Shown here in pieces: positions 1-10,664 of a DNA stretch of 64,000 bases. The DNA is from Macrostomum hystrix (taxonomy: Eukaryota; Platyhelminthes; Macrostomidae): the NCBI GenBank assembly GCA_950097015.1, contig CATNEN010000037.1, positions 1,550,001 through 1,614,000 on the forward strand, read 5' to 3'. Both the position numbers and the translations under genes were made by a program. The notes below the pieces were generated by a model. The model searched no databases. It was not told the origin of the DNA and saw only the letters and a list, made by a program, of their open reading frames with translations. Numbering within the stretch: the first letter of the stretch is position 1; every line of letters begins with the position of its first letter.

Positions 1-430
1 TGTGCTGTGCCAGTACACAAGGCAGGTCAGAAGCTCGCGAAACTCGTCGTACTGCATGATACCATCTTGCGACCGGTCAAGCATGGCCAGCATGATTCTG
101 CAGAGCTCCATAGACCAGGTGACACCGTAGTAGCTGCGAATGTTTGGGTGCTCGTTCAGGATGCGGCAGAGCTCGTGAGCCTGGATACCGCCCAGTGTTG
201 GCGAGGCGTAGCTGTTGAACATTCCTGCGAACTCGTTTTCGTTTTTGAACTGAAAACTCTGAAAAAATAGCGTAGAGAAACACAGGTTAGGCAAGCTAAT
301 TTAGGTTTACATTTAAACGCAATCGAATGAAACTCTCGCTCACCTGCCATGGGTTCACATGCTCGTAGACATTCTGCGCCATATTCTCTCCATAGCTACC
401 GTAGAACTGGCTGTTCTGATGACTCGTCAT
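1..430 (-). CDS. Penta-EF-hand (sorcin-like) protein, copy 1, 3' end outside window
   Basis: Exon 1 is 344-430 on the minus strand: ATG at 430, 29 codons ending in N-P-W-Q at a CAG|gtgagc donor. Exon 2 starts at 258 after a tttttcag acceptor and continues past the window edge. The joined reading gives a Gln/Tyr/Gly-rich N-terminus followed by S-F-Q-F-K-N-E-N-E-F, an EF1-like segment with S-P-T-L-G-G-I, and a full EF2 loop starting D-R-S-Q-D-G. Penta-EF-hand proteins bind Ca2+ and act as dimers at membranes; the closest familiar members are sorcin and grancalcin. The copies at 3271-6040 and 7509-10249 have the same two-exon structure, so this is a tandem family. EF3 to EF5 lie outside the window. 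Confidence 0.85.
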
Positions 431-1212
431 CTGCTGCCTGTAGAACTGTTTACCCAGCTAGCTGCTGTGCTACGAAGCGCCTCATGCTGATCGGATGATG
501 GAATGATCTGATCCTTAACACAGAAGACAACTTATCCATAAGGGAAACAAAGAAATGATACTTAACCCAGTTGGGCCAGCAGCCAACGCTTTAAATAAAG
601 GCTTTGTTCAACTGTTCAGTCCATGAACTGGAGAGGCCGCCACCCAAAATTTCCCTGCAAAATGTTATTTCAGCTCTTCAAGAAACTAACCTTGTATACT
701 TGTAATCCGCGTCAGTTGAGTCTTCAGAACTTAGAACTTTTGTTGGTGCTTCAGAACTACTTAATGGTAGATTAAGTCTATGGTTTCAGGCTTGGCGAAG
801 CCACTCGTGACTGTGATCATTATTTAATTCTGAAACCATAGACATAAGCGCATTATCACATAGACTAGCGTTTTCGGTTGATCATTATGTAACGCCATTA
901 AGCCAAGCCATTAAGTAACGCTGCAGTGTCTTCGTGCCATAGATATTGGCAGTGAGCAGGGTCAAGGGAGCGCAGCTCCCTTGCGGGGGTGTGGGGGCAG
1001 AGCCCCGACTAATCGGACTATAGACAATTTTTAGAATACAGTTCTCTAAAAGAAAAGCTCGACCATAAAGTATGTTAGGAAGTTAAGAACTAGAAGCAAG
1101 AAGCGAGAGAAATCGAATTAAAAATGCCACTTATCAACTGGAAAAATCTACCGGTCGACAGTTAGATGGCGTCTCGTCTACTGAACTAGATTTTCTGAGT
1201 GAACTGAGCGCC
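431..1212. other. Intergenic stretch with a short hairpin and a G-rich motif
   Basis: I see no gene here. There is a 14-bp perfect inverted repeat (776-789 against 830-843). A GC-rich block at about 960-1010 contains a GGGGGTGTGGGGGCAGAGCC motif, also present at about 31,050 inside the EnSpm-like element. This stretch may include the left part of the Crypton element that follows, but no element end could be fixed. Confidence 0.5.
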
Positions 1213-2478
1213 ATGAACCACAGTTCCGATGAAATTCTTGGAGATTTTATCGACTACCTGTCTAAAATCGAGACGGCTGATGAGGCCGCTGCCGTTTCTA
1301 GTGTCGAGCTTCCAGAACTATCTGATTTACCCAGTGCGATGGATGTTGTCGAACTGGAATCACTGACGAGCACTACACAAGAACACATGTTTCTGTATGG
1401 CAAAATGTTCGTGGAGTTTTTGAAGAAGCATTGTGCTGTGGATGTGAGCGAGATCAGTGACAGTCGCTTGGCCGAATTTCTAAGGTTCTTTTACTTCTGT
1501 CTAAAAAAATCTGACGGCAGTTGCTATTCGCCAGCTACGTTGGTCTGCATTCGTGCTGGAGTGCAGAGGTACTTGACTCTCGTGCTGAAGCGTCGAACAA
1601 ATATTATTTCTAGTGACGAGTTCGACACTGCCAACCGGATGCTGCGAGTAAAGGTGCGGCATTTTCATACTGATGGAGGCACTGTCAATCAGCACGAGCC
1701 AATAGAAGAAGGTGATTTACAGAAAATGCGTGCTTATTTTGACCGTTCTACAGCTGAACGGTTGCAAGATGAAGTACTATTTACGCTGCTGTATGTCCTG
1801 CATGGGCGAGAGAGGTCAAGAACACCTGTCAAGTCTAAAGCAAGTTGGCACGCTCCAAGAAGAAGTCGACGCTGATGGGAATCCATATCTTGCGTTGCCA
1901 CCGTTAAAGACAAAAAACCAGAGTAGCGATCCAACAAAATGCTAAGGAAATCAGCGCAAACAGAGTCGGATCTACGGCGCTCAGCGGGAGTTGATCCTGC
2001 ATTTTCAGAGTTTGTTACCGCAGAATTCGTCCTCGTTCTTTCCGCGCCCTCTGACTAACAATTCGGGAGGAAAAATTCGCTTCTCTGCTACGCAAGTACG
2101 CGGTGTCAATTGGTTGGCTGCATTCATGAAGCACGTTAGTATAGTGTGTGCAACCTCTCCAAGCAGTACACGAATCACTGCATCCGCGTCACGCGTATTG
2201 CGGATCTTTTCGACAAAGGAATGCCTATGGGTGAGATAATTGCGGTAACGGGACAACGATCGGAGTCCACTGTTCGACGTTATCTCGCACGCAAGCGTTA
2301 CAGAACCCTCAGGAAAGTTGCTACCGCTGTTAGTGACAATTTGGCCCCACCAACCGAGGCGACTACGAGTGCAACCACTAGTGCAACAGTCATGCAGCAA
2401 GCTCAATTTGACATGCGAAGTGTGCAGCAGCCGATGTTTGCCAACTGCCTCTTCGATGGGTGCACGTTTAATTTCTAA
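1213..2478 (+). pseudogene. Decayed Crypton-type tyrosine recombinase
   Basis: The reading begins at ATG 1213 and runs about 195 codons with a core-binding-like region (around L-A-E-F-L-R-F-F-Y-F and S-P-A-T-L-V-C-I-R-A-G). It then shifts frame near 1800, meets a TAA at 1943-1945, continues in the second frame to about 2135, and shifts back. Across the three pieces the tyrosine-recombinase signature is visible: G-E-R-G-Q-E-H-L with the first Arg, N-H-C-I-R for the H-x-x-R box, and S-T-V-R-R-Y for the nucleophile Tyr. This matches the Crypton/DUF3504 group related to the domains in ZMYM2 and QRICH1. With two frameshifts and one stop it cannot encode an active enzyme as it stands. Element boundaries were not found. 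Confidence 0.78.
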
Positions 2479-3270
2479 CAAAGAATATATAGCTCGTACT
2501 TATAAGTCTTAACTGTCGAAAATTAAATACTTTGGTATTCGTTTGCTTTGCTATATCCTCGATCTGTTTCCTGTTAAAGTTCTTGTTGCTGAAATTAATA
2601 AAAACAGTGAATTTCTCGCTCATAATCTATGGCAATTTATCGTGACTTAACAGCTTCATTAAAAATGCATTGAAAAACGATAGTCTATATGATAATGATG
2701 ATGCTTGGATTTCCAATGGCTGCAATACGAGAGATCAAATCGCTTAATATTTATTTATATATTTCACTCAGATATCAGCTGCCCCATTCAGGAAGTCGCC
2801 TAAGGTTTATTGACTAAACGGTGAGGGGCGGTCAATATCTAACTCGAACTGGTTTGAATAATTCATCTCTACATTTGCTATATTTGCTGAGCACATGTAT
2901 TGCTTGCCCATGGAAATGGATCTCGTATTGATCACGATTGAGGCACGATTCTTTTGAGTCTAAACTTCTAAAATAACTGCAAATAAAAATGCCCATTCCT
3001 TATTCTTCCACTTCCAACACTTCCAACAACCACAGCAAGAGCGAGATGCGCTTCTGAATCAAATGTAATGCAGAGGTCCATTTTAGGAAATAAGCTTTCA
3101 ATGACTCAATAAAACTTGTTTTGTCCTGCAGTGTCAATCAAATAAGATTTATTAAACTTTTTTCCGGATGACCACATAAAAACTAAGAATTCTGCTGAGA
3201 TTGCATGCAGCATGCAGTGTGATGTTAAAAACAGTCCGAAATCATTTTATAGTTGAGCTAGCCGGATTGT
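2479..3270. other. AT-rich intergenic stretch
   Basis: I see no gene, clear repeat or RNA gene here. It separates the Crypton remnant from the end of penta-EF-hand copy 2. Confidence 0.5.
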
Positions 3271-6040
3271 TCACATGCTCATTGTGCACTGAATGAAGTC
3301 ATCGTAAGAAAACTGACAGGTGCCAGTCTCTGTGCAATTGTGCTGCGCCCGGTCACGGGCCCTGAAAGCCTCGGTATAATAGCGTAGGCGAATGGTCAGC
3401 GTGACAAAGTCATCGAATGACAACGAACAGCGGCAATCATATGTGACTCTTGCGTGACGCCTGAGTAGCGTATTCATCGCTTGTGGCGACAGTTGGTAGC
3501 CAAATCTTTGCGTGATGATATTGTGCAGCTCGGGGGCATTAATGTAGCCAGTTTTGTTGCAATCAAACTCCTGGAAGGTGCAGTGCCAGTACAGCAGACA
3601 GGTGAGAAGCTCGCGAAACTCGTCGTACTGCATGATGCCCTCGCGAGCGCAATCAAGCATGGCCAGCATGATTCTGCAGAGCTCCATAGACCAGGTGACA
3701 CGGTAGTAGTTGCGAATGCTCGGTTGCTCGTTCAGGATGCGGCAGAGCTCTTCGGCCTGGATGCCACCCATTGTTGGAGAGGCGTAGCACTGGAACATGC
3801 CGATGAACTCGTTCTCGTTTCTAAATTGAAAAATCTGCACGGAAAGCGGCATGGAAAATTCACTATTTAAGCTTTCTTATTGAAACATTTTAATTCAATG
3901 TTTCTGCTGTGACCTGCAGCAATAGAAGAATTCAACTTCGCACTGGCCCCTAGGCCGTGCTCTGAGATGTGAGCTCACATTAACTCCAAGTTGGATTGAT
4001 GAGAAGAGAAGTAGAAGCAGCGACTCAGCTCGTTCTGTCAATATATATTATAGCCAGAGGACGCATGTACAGCGAGGATAGAGCAGTTTTATAAATGTGT
4101 TTAACCGTTTTCTAAATGTTTTTAACAGTTTCCTAAATGTGTTTAATAGTCTTCTAAACGTGTTTCACAGGTTTCCTAAAGTGTTTAATAGTTTTCTTAG
4201 GTTTCCAAAAGTGTTTATTAGTTTTCAAAATGTGTCCAAGAGTTTTCTAAAAGTGTTTAACAGTTTCCGAAATGTGTCTAAAAGTTTTAAAAATGTGTTT
4301 AACAGTTTTCTAAATGTGTCTAGAAGTTTAAAAAATGTGTTTAACAGTTTTCTTAATGTGTTCAACAGTTGTATCATTGTGTTTAACAGTTTTCTAAATG
4401 CGTTTAACAGGTTTCTAGATGTGTTTCACAAGTTTCTACATGTTTTTTTCAGTTTTCGAAAATCGTTTAACAGTTTTTGAAAATCGTTTAACAGTTTTCT
4501 AATGAGTCTAACAGTTTTCTAAATGTATCTACAGTGCCACATGTAACAGGAAATATTTGTTGCCTCCTGGGCTGAGTGAAATCTTTCTCTGCTATAAACC
4601 TGTTAAAAAGAAAGAGGGGAAATAATTCGATATTTCGTGCTGGGGGTTTGGATGCCTGCAAGTAGCCTCCATTCTGGAATTATGGAGGTTCTCTTCTGTT
4701 TGGGGGAAATTGGTTCTTTGCTGCTGGGGGGACATTGGTTATTTGCTGCTGGGGGGACATTGGTTATTTGCTGCTGACGAAACATCGGTTCTCTGCTGCT
4801 GGGGGGAAATTAGTTCTCTGCTGCTGGGGGGACATTGGTTCTCTGCTACTGGGGGGGATTAGTTCTCTGCTGCTGGGGGGACATTGGTTCTCTGCTGCTG
4901 GGGGGACATTGGTTCTCTGCTGCTGGGGGGACATTGGTTCTCTGCTACTGGGGGGGATTAGTTCTCTGCTGCTGGGGGGACATTGGTTCTCTGCTGCTGG
5001 GGGGACATTGGTTCTCTGCTGCTGGGGGGACATTGGTTCTCTGCTGCTGGGGGGACATTGGTTCTCTGCTGCTGGGGGGACATTGGTTCTCTGCTGCTGG
5101 GGGGACATTGGTTCTCTGCTGCTGGGGGGACATTGGTTCTCTGCTGCTGGGGGGACATTGGTTCTCTGCTGCTGGGGGACATTGGTTCTCTGCTGCTGGG
5201 GGGACATTAGTTCTCTGCTGCTGGGGGGAATTAGTTCTCTGCTGCTGGGGGGAATTAGTTCTCTGCTGCTGGGGGGGAATTAGTTCTCTGCTGCTGGGCG
5301 GAATTAGTTCTCTGCTGCTGGGGGGGGGAATTAGTTCTCTGCTGCTGGGCGGAATTAGTTCTCTGCTGCTGGGGGGGACATTGGTTTTTTACTGCTGAGG
5401 GGATAGTATTCACATGTACCTCAGTAGCATTAAGCTGAGTTGTATCAAACGTAAGTTACTTGTGTAATTTTGCCCTAATGGTGCTCTTGGTGTACATGCC
5501 GGATGTCTCAGTATGTATTCAAGCTCAGACTGGCTATTTTTGTATTTTGTGTGAATTCAAATTCTTGTTGAATCGCAATCACGTATATTCGCAATCAGGG
5601 AAATTATTACTGACGAAATAAGATTTCGTTTTTGTTTGCTTTCAGGTGTGTTTTGTCCTTCTGCATTGCACAATATTTTTTGTCTGACCAGTAGTGCTTC
5701 CCGAAGGGGGGCAAAACTTGCTAGTTGTTAGCTAACTCTGGCTTCGTTAACTCGATTCTAGCTGCGTTAATGTCTAGATTTTTGTTAAATCACAGGATAG
5801 TCAATTTATTCTAAAAACGTATCTTCACACCAAGAGTAGGCTGAACTCAGATCTTTTTTACACTGCAATTGCACGAATTAACGAACTCACCTGCCACGGA
5901 TTGACTTGGCCGTACGCTTTCTGAGTCGTGCACTGCCCATTGCTGCCATAGTACTGGCTGTTCTGGTTCTGGCCCGCCTGGCATGTAGGATTCTGGTACT
6001 GCAGCTGGTTGTTCAGCTGGTTCGGAACGAAGTGCGTCAT
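3271..6040 (-). CDS. Penta-EF-hand (sorcin-like) protein, copy 2
   Basis: Exon 1 is 5891-6040: ATG at 6040, 50 codons, Asn/Gln-rich, ending G-Q-V-N-P-W-Q at a CAG|gtgagt donor. Exon 2 is 3271-3834, starting after a gtgcag acceptor with I-F-Q-F-R. The total is 237 aa. EF2 reads D-C-A-R-E-G-I-M-Q-Y-D-E and EF3 D-C-N-K-T-G-Y-I-N-A-P-E. EF2 has Ala where a liganding Asp/Asn/Ser usually sits (loop position 3), so its Ca2+ affinity may be lowered. The C-terminus Y-D-D-F-I-Q-C-T-M-S-M resembles sorcin and would form the EF5 dimer interface. The 2.06-kb intron holds two minisatellites. An earlier in-frame TTG is not a credible start. Confidence 0.88.
4080..4530. repeat. Minisatellite, about 21-bp unit, T-rich
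   Basis: Degenerate tandem repeats of a unit close to gtttaacagttttctaaatg with variable copies. It lies in the intron of penta-EF-hand copy 2. The open reading frame over it (repeated F-N-S-F-L-N-V) is a by-product of a period divisible by three. Confidence 0.85.
4697..5400. repeat. Minisatellite, 26-bp G-run unit
   Basis: Tandem copies of a 26-bp unit made of ttctctgctgctgg, then ggggacattggt. The G-run varies from about 5 to 9 and some units read aattagt instead of cattggt. As 26 is not a multiple of three, all frames are cycled through, which explains the overlapping repetitive ORFs on both strands. It is intronic in penta-EF-hand copy 2. The regular G-runs could form G-quadruplexes on the plus strand (inference). 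Confidence 0.92.
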
Positions 6041-6289
6041 GCTTGACAGACTGTAAAACTCAACTGTCAATTGAGTTTTGAAGTCAGAAGAGACATTAAA
6101 ATGGAAAACTAAATAGATTCAGATTTGAAATGGCAACTTATGAAATTCATACGACTCGTGCCTTGAAGGCTGAATTTATAAAATAGCGTTTATACACATC
6201 TTTTTCATTCGCAAGTTAATTTAAGCATTTTTAAGCGTAACTAATATCTTAAATAACGAATTCTTGAGCAAAATAATAGTGAGAATACT

Positions 6290-6600
6290 AATTATAAGAT
6301 CTGTAGGATCTGCAATCATTTGGTGACAGTAGACCCTCAGCCAGCGAGGAGGCAATTCAGCGCATTCCCATGACTCCTGAGCACACACGCACACAACTAC
6401 CGTGCTTAGGCACACAATCACACAGAGCAGGTGTGTATATGACCTCCGACCTTCTCATGATCGTCAGGCAGTGTACACTCTCAGTCTTGCTGTGCCTTGG
6501 AGGTTGGCCCTCAAAGGCGTAAATTGCACGACAAGCCCCCAAGCCTTTTTCCGCAACCGCGTTCACTGCTCTGCCACCCCTGGTAAAAGAGGTTTTGTGT
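6290..6600 (-). mobile_element. SINE family A copy, internal deletion in the tRNA-like head
   Basis: The minus-strand sequence matches the copies at 28595-28955 and 45870-46258. Shared landmarks are a tRNA-like start (gtggcagagc), a middle block with gggggcttgt and caatttacgcc, and a distal block with gtgtgctcaggagtc and gaattgcctcc. The B-box region seen in the other copies is missing here. Confidence 0.75.
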
Positions 6601-7508
6601 TTGCTTACCTTTTTCGCTGGTCCAAGAGCTGAAATTGTCCAAGAGCCGATGAAGTTTTGATGGAAACTTTAAATAGAAACTCGAGCTAAGCAGCCAAGAA
6701 AAAAAGACCATAGACATCAGAGATTGTAATCGAGCTCTGACTGCCAGAAAAACGCACTATTCAATTGCTTTTTTTAATTGCTGGCCCAAATCAAGGACTT
6801 CTAAATAATAACTTCAATATTATCCCTGGACTGATGCTATTGTATAGAAGTCCTTGCCCAAATGCTTCAATAACACTGATTCTAGCTGGTGATTTTTTCC
6901 ATAGACATCGAGTGAGATGCTTTATCGATCGAGCAAAATGAGCATGAGAAGTGCATCAAGCCAAGGAATTCTAATTTCAGTAATTTCTGTGGTTTCAACT
7001 TCACTTTGGATGTGTGCTTGGACTTAAGCAGAAAAATCCACAGATTCTATATTACCCACATTCTATTCTATATTCCACAGGTAATATAGAATCTGTGGAA
7101 AAATCTGTCTTGCTGGAGAGGTTCGTGAAACACCACACCACAATATAACTTACTCTTTATTACACTAAATATAGCCTCTAAAGTGCACACTAATCGTCAC
7201 GATCAGCAGTTTCTGTAGGTAATGTAAAACGTTGCTTAACATACTTTACCTTATATTTACTTGCTTCTGAGTGTAAAACTGAATCAGCTTTTAATTTTAA
7301 CAAAGTATCGGCGCTGTGCATCAAAATATTTATTTCCGCTAGTGATTAGCTTCTGAAGCCAGTTTTTAGACAATAGAACAAAGTTGGTTAACATGTAGGA
7401 AACTTTGTGCCAAGGTGATATAACAAAAAAGAATGAAAATATAGCTAGATCAAGGCCATCGATATGCACAAAGGAAACACAATATTTCAAAAAACTCGGC
7501 TCAAAAAC
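6601..7508. other. Intergenic stretch with a 19-bp perfect hairpin
   Basis: No gene is seen. A perfect inverted repeat lies at 7038-7056 and 7080-7098, starting ccacagattctatattacc, with a 23-bp spacer. Confidence 0.6.
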
Positions 7509-10249
7509 TCAAAGGCTCATTGTGCACTGCAGGAAATCATCGTAGGAAAACTGGCAGGTGCCTGTTTCGCCATTGTGTTGCATCCGGTCGCGGGCGCGGA
7601 AGGCCTCGGTGTAGGTGCGCAAACGCACCGACAGGGTGACGAAGTCGTCGAAGGCTACCAAGCAACGCCCGTCGTCCATGGCCTTTGAGTAGCGTTTGAG
7701 CAGTGTTGTCATAGACTTGGCCGACAGACGGTACAGGAATCGGCTGCTGATGATGTTGTGCAGCTCGTTGGCCTCGATAAAGCCGCTCCGATCCCGGTCG
7801 TACTCCTGGAAGGTGCGGTGCCAGTACAGCAGGCAGGTGAGAAGCTCGCGAAACTCAGCGTATTGCATGACACCATCGCGTGATCTATCTAGCATGGCCA
7901 GCATGATCTTGCACAGTTCCATAGACCAGGTGACCCGGTAGTAGTTGCGAATACTCGGGTGCTCGTTCAGGATTCGGCAGAGCTCTTCGGGCTGGATGCC
8001 GCCCAGTGTTGGCGAGGCGTAGTGCTGAAACATGCCGATGAACTCGTCCTCTGTGTTGAACTGAAAGCTCTGTTGAAGGGCCAAAGGTGCGTTAAAGGGT
8101 CGCCAACAATCGCCAACTCCATGTTTTGTTGTTAAGCAGCTGATGCAATTACTAGAATCTAATTAGAGGGGAGAATTTCTGGGATAGTTTATCGATTGGG
8201 AAGCTAATTTGACGAGTGACTGCATGTATCAATCGTCAGAAACAATATAAGAATTCATAATAATCATTTATGCTCCCGAAGGTAGGCTAAAGTCTCGTTC
8301 ACAAACTGCTATAAAATCACTTGTTTATGCTCCACATTTATTTAACGCACAACTGAATTAAATTTAATGCTAGTCGCATCTTATAGTGGCAGTGCAACTT
8401 TCCAAGTGTAATTTCAATTGTCCAGGCGAGTGTACTCTTCATGGGTTGGAAGCGTATCCTGTCGCATGACTGATAATTAGTGTCATCGTTATCGTTAGTA
8501 CGAATAGCTAAAAATATCTTTGCTGTACATTCTCAATTATCAGCCAATAGCAGGCAGTCAATAAATCCTGGCCATTTCACACAGCCAATCAGAGAGCGCC
8601 AAAATGAAAAGTATCGCCAAGGCTTTCAATCAAATTGACTCATTTCACTTGACCAGACTATTTAATTTACTTAACACCTGGCTCTAAACTTTTACTTGCC
8701 CAGTCGAGGCCAGACAATTAGCAGTAGTGTCGGTGGCCCAAACATACGTATAGGGTTAATATTGATTGACTGACGAGTCTATAGGACAGGACAAAATGGC
8801 TGCGCAGCAAAACCACCCGGAACTGTCAGTTTTGCAGCAACGCGAGGCGGCCCAGCTACTGCGAGCAGAACAGCAGCTGGCCTGCCTGCCGGACGACTAT
8901 TTCCCTTCCAACAGTTTCGAAGGCTCAGCTGCAAGCAGCAGCACACCGCAATGCCGCTGTCATCTGCGACGAACTTCTCTGCGGCAGCCGGCATCGTGGC
9001 CTCCTCAACAGTGGAGCTCGGGCGAGTTCGATATTGACAGCATCAGCTACAGCTGCAGCAGCCTCCTGAGCTTCAACGACTCCACCGATGCCAGCTTTTC
9101 TGCAGTCGACGAAGATCAGCGTCGCCTTAGCCGACTTCGACGTGAGCAGACTCAGCTGAATGGCCTGCTGGTTGACTTGGACGAGCGACTGCTGCGCCTG
9201 CGTCGCCAGGGTGCCGAAGCTGACCAGGCGCGCCTGCTGTTGTCATTGCGTCGAATGTCGGTCGAGAAGCTGCTAAGTGCGGTGGCTAAAAATGCGGACT
9301 CGCAAGCCAAGAAAGTGGCCAGCCTCCTAGAACTCAAGAATAATCCCAAAAGCAACAGCAGTGACAGCGATTTCGACCTTTCAGACGATTGTTGACGCCG
9401 CTGGGCAGGAAACAAGCGAGCAAACAGTTAGCTTATAAAAGCAAAGGGCGCCGCTTTTAAATTGATTTTTGGCTGTCATAGTTTTATCAGCTAAATAAGA
9501 TTTAAACAAAGCTGATATTTTACTCAGGTTTTTTTTGTTTTGCTACTCCGAATACGACTTGTTGCTGTCGTTCGATTAGGCTACTACTTCTAGTAGTAAC
9601 GTACCTTACTGTGAGTAATAATAATTGTTTTGCTTCGAAAAATCCACCTGCTTTGAATTGTAAAATCATTAATAAGCATCTAAAGCGATTACGCTTAAGC
9701 CCTACCCTTTGTAAAGCAGTTCCTGCATTATTTGTTTGTTTTGCAACTTAAAGAAGTCCTAACTCTTATGCTTACAAGCATATTCTCTACCTGTTTTATC
9801 GAACTCTTATCAAACTGTTGTTTTTATATCCCTCTTAGGTTTTTTTATTAATTTTTAAGCATAAAATATTTTAAAGAACTTTTAGATTTTTTTGTTATTA
9901 ATCGCTTTTCTATGAATAATAACAAATTTGTAAGCAGGATTCCAACTAAACCTCCCGAGTTCCTATAATAAACCAAACAATAATTTTAATAAAATTGATT
10001 ACTGAAAAATGGACATAATAATTTGATGACTGACAGTCGTGAAGATCACCAAGAAATAAAATTTGTTATTACATGCCTAAATCACTTAGCACAGAATGCA
10101 CTCACCTGCCAGGGATTCACTTGGCCATAGACATTCTGAGTCATGTTTTGTCCGTAGCCCCCATAGTACTGGCTACCTGGATGGGCCTGCATTTGCTGCT
10201 GATAGACCTGCTGCTGCTGCTGCTGCTGCTTCTGAGGCCAGCCTTGCAT
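7509..10249 (-). CDS. Penta-EF-hand (sorcin-like) protein, copy 3
   Basis: Exon 1 is 10106-10249: ATG at 10249, 48 codons, a polyglutamine-rich start then G-S-Q-Y-Y-G-G-Y-G and N-P-W-Q at a CAG|gtgag donor. Exon 2 is 7509-8069 after a caacag acceptor. The total is 234 aa. EF2 (D-R-S-R-D-G-V-M-Q-Y-A-E) and EF3 (D-R-D-R-S-G-F-I-E-A-N-E) have canonical Ca2+ loops; EF1 starts with Ala, as is usual in this family; EF4 is degenerate; EF5 ends Y-D-D-F-L-Q-C-T-M-S-L. A Gly/Tyr-rich N-terminus is also typical of sorcin and ALG-2. A separate plus-strand gene (8796-9395) is nested in its 2-kb intron. Confidence 0.9.
8796..9395 (+). CDS. Uncharacterised coiled-coil protein, nested in an intron
   Basis: A single exon of 199 codons from ATG 8796. 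The Ser-rich middle (around residues 70-105) is followed by a charged, Leu/Arg-rich helical region (about 110-180, heptad-like L-x-x-L-R-R-E) and an acidic Ser/Asp tail ending S-D-S-D-F-D-L-S-D-D-C. GC content rises clearly relative to the flanking intron, which supports coding. No known domain is recognised. It lies on the strand opposite to the host gene, between the two exons of penta-EF-hand copy 3. A 5' extension through an in-frame TTG at 8766 is unlikely. Confidence 0.65.
   Translation: MAAQQNHPELSVLQQREAAQLLRAEQQLACLPDDYFPSNSFEGSAASSSTPQCRCHLRRTSLRQPASWPPQQWSSGEFDIDSISYSCSSLLSFNDSTDASFSAVDEDQRRLSRLRREQTQLNGLLVDLDERLLRLRRQGAEADQARLLLSLRRMSVEKLLSAVAKNADSQAKKVASLLELKNNPKSNSSDSDFDLSDDC
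9396..10105. other. AT-rich intron sequence
   Basis: This is the rest of the intron of penta-EF-hand copy 3 and the 3' flank of the nested gene. No further gene or element is seen. Confidence 0.5.
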
Positions 10250-10664
10250 GTTTGTTGAAGCCTGGTGCACTATAGGCTGACAACACTATGTATTTTAACC
10301 TGGAGATGTCAAACTAATGTCTCTCTGCTACATTTGCCTCGCTCTTTAACCCTCGCTCGCCAATATAGAAACTCTATGTTGTCATTAGCAACGAGAAGAG
10401 AATATAGGGAGGGGTAAGGTAAAATGAATGTACAGCTAGGAGTATAGAGGATTGAAAGTTGAGAGGACGACTGAAATTAGCTATTGTTAAGAGACCCTAG
10501 CAGTACACTTGCAGTTGTACTTACACCAAGCAAGGCAGTGTACGCTCAGATTACGTGTTTTAGATTCCCAAATATACCACATACAACTGTTAGTTGAACT
10601 CTGTAAAGAAATTGTGTAAAGGTAGATGGCTCCCAGCAGGATTCGTGTTAGGGAACAGTAGATG
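10250..10664. other. Upstream flank of penta-EF-hand copy 3
   Basis: This is presumably the promoter and 5' UTR side of the minus-strand gene. I could not fix a core promoter element. Confidence 0.35.

Noticed and set aside
4735-5398. Repetitive ORFs in several frames on both strands
   Set aside because: They arise from the 26-bp minisatellite in an intron.
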